Shown piece by piece: positions 6,287 through 6,901 of a stretch of DNA of 6,901 nucleotides. The notes under the pieces were generated by a model, which was given only the letters and a program-made list of their open reading frames with translations, was not told where the DNA came from and ran no database searches. The position numbers were made by a program, and so were the translations under genes. Source of the DNA: Pseudomonadota bacterium. GTDB taxonomy: Bacteria; Pseudomonadota; Gammaproteobacteria; Burkholderiales; SG8-39. Within the stretch, counting starts at the first letter, position 1; each line of letters begins with the position of its first letter. The stretch lies in the NCBI GenBank assembly GCA_021848555.1, contig JAJZUN010000143.1:1-6901 (forward strand), in the 5' to 3' direction.

Positions 6287-6901
6287 TCAGTAGCCCAGGG
6301 CGGCCCCGGTGTTGCGGCGCGGATCGTTTGCGCCGTAGAAGCGCTTGTTCGCTACGGGTTTGCCGCCGAGCGCGGGCGCGCCGACGAGGATCGCCGCGAT
6401 GTGATTCGCCGGTTGCGGCGAGCCGAACTTGTGGCCCATACCCTCCAGGATCTTTCGCGTATCGGGGCTCAGCGCGAAATTCTCCACGTTGGTGGTCTCC
6501 GGCAGCCACTGCTGATGGAAGCGCGTCGCGTCCACCGCTTCCTGCAGGCCCATGCCGTAGTCCACGAGGTCGAGGATGGTGTGCACAACCGCCGTGATGA
6601 TGCGGCTGCCGCCCGGGGTGCCCAGCACCAGAACCGGTTTGCCGTCCTTGAGCATGATCGTCGGGCTCATGGAGCTTAGGGGGCGCTTGCCGGGCGCGAT
6701 CGCATTGGCCGCACCCTGCACCAGGCCGAAGATATTGGCTACCCCCAGCTTCACGGTGAAGTCGTCCATTTCGTTATTGAGCAGCACGCCCGTGCCGGCG
6801 GCGGTCACGCGCGCGCCGTACCACTCGTTGAGCGTGTAAGTGACCGAAACGGCATTCCCTTCCTTGTCCATGATCGAGTAGTGTGTCGTGTTGACGCCCT
6901 C
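6287..6901 (-). CDS. ggt: Gamma-glutamyltransferase, C-terminal part with the complete small subunit (5' end outside window)
   Basis: GGT cleaves the gamma-glutamyl bond of glutathione and related compounds, releasing or transferring glutamate; bacterial members are usually periplasmic. The proenzyme self-cleaves before a threonine that becomes the nucleophile. Here 204 residues are visible, starting EGVNTTHYS. T5 (codon 6887-6889) matches E. coli T391, so the small subunit runs T5-Y204, 200 residues against about 190 in E. coli. Aligning with remembered E. coli numbering (offset 386) gives T23=T409, N25=N411, D47=D433, S76 and S77=S462 and S463, G97 and G98=G483 and G484, all conserved. E44 replaces Q430, as in human and Bacillus enzymes. 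The lid loop between MDDF and RPLSSMSP is full length, with F58 where E. coli has Y444. About nine extra residues lie near 178-190 (GAPALGGKPVANK). The frame stays open to the window edge, so the M at 6869-6871 is internal. Identification is very secure; whether the large subunit is intact cannot be seen. Confidence 0.96.
   Translation of the reverse strand, partial: EGVNTTHYSIMDKEGNAVSVTYTLNEWYGARVTAAGTGVLLNNEMDDFTVKLGVANIFGLVQGAANAIAPGKRPLSSMSPTIMLKDGKPVLVLGTPGGSRIITAVVHTILDLVDYGMGLQEAVDATRFHQQWLPETTNVENFALSPDTRKILEGMGHKFGSPQPANHIAAILVGAPALGGKPVANKRFYGANDPRRNTGAALGY

Noticed and set aside
6869..6871. ATG on the - strand as the start of a short standalone protein
   Set aside because: The frame continues upstream to the window edge and encodes the conserved TTHYS of GGT before this Met, so the Met is internal.

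Overview
The window is GC-rich DNA (about two thirds G+C by eye) densely packed with bacterial metabolic genes. There are five head-to-tail genes on the + strand (one cut at the left edge) and two on the - strand (one cut at the right edge). Composition, codon choice and an E. coli-like gamma-glutamyltransferase suggest a proteobacterium, perhaps a betaproteobacterium. That placement is an inference from style, not from a phylogenetic marker. No rRNA, tRNA, CRISPR array, insertion sequence, phage gene or origin is visible.

Positions 1-5526 look like one operon. It begins with the C-terminal part of a family-5 (DppA/OppA-type) peptide-binding protein. Two inner-membrane permeases of the DppB and DppC types follow, then an M20 zinc peptidase with dipeptidase-like motifs, then a Rossmann-fold NAD(P)-dependent oxidoreductase of the DUF1932 type. 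Gaps between these genes are only 4 to 35 bases. The DppD/DppF-type ATPases that must energise the importer are not in the window, so they lie upstream or elsewhere. The arrangement suggests import of a peptide or peptide-like compound, cytoplasmic hydrolysis by the M20 enzyme, and redox processing of a product by the dehydrogenase. The substrate cannot be read from the sequence.

Positions 5536-6901 run the other way and converge on the operon with only 9 bases between stop codons. A LysE/RhtB-type amino-acid exporter lies at 5536-6150. Upstream of it in transcription order is the 3' part of a gamma-glutamyltransferase gene at 6287-6901, which contains the entire small catalytic subunit, including the nucleophilic threonine four codons inside the window edge. 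A hairpin followed by a TATTTT run at the convergent junction is a plausible terminator for the exporter gene.

I found no convincing previously undescribed system. The observations most worth a second look are these: a 10-codon reading frame overlapping the binding-protein stop and ending inside a perfect palindrome just before the dppB-type start; the pairing of an M20 peptidase and a DUF1932 oxidoreductase with a peptide importer; the hairpin overlapping both stop codons at the convergent junction; and the GGT/LysE neighbourhood.
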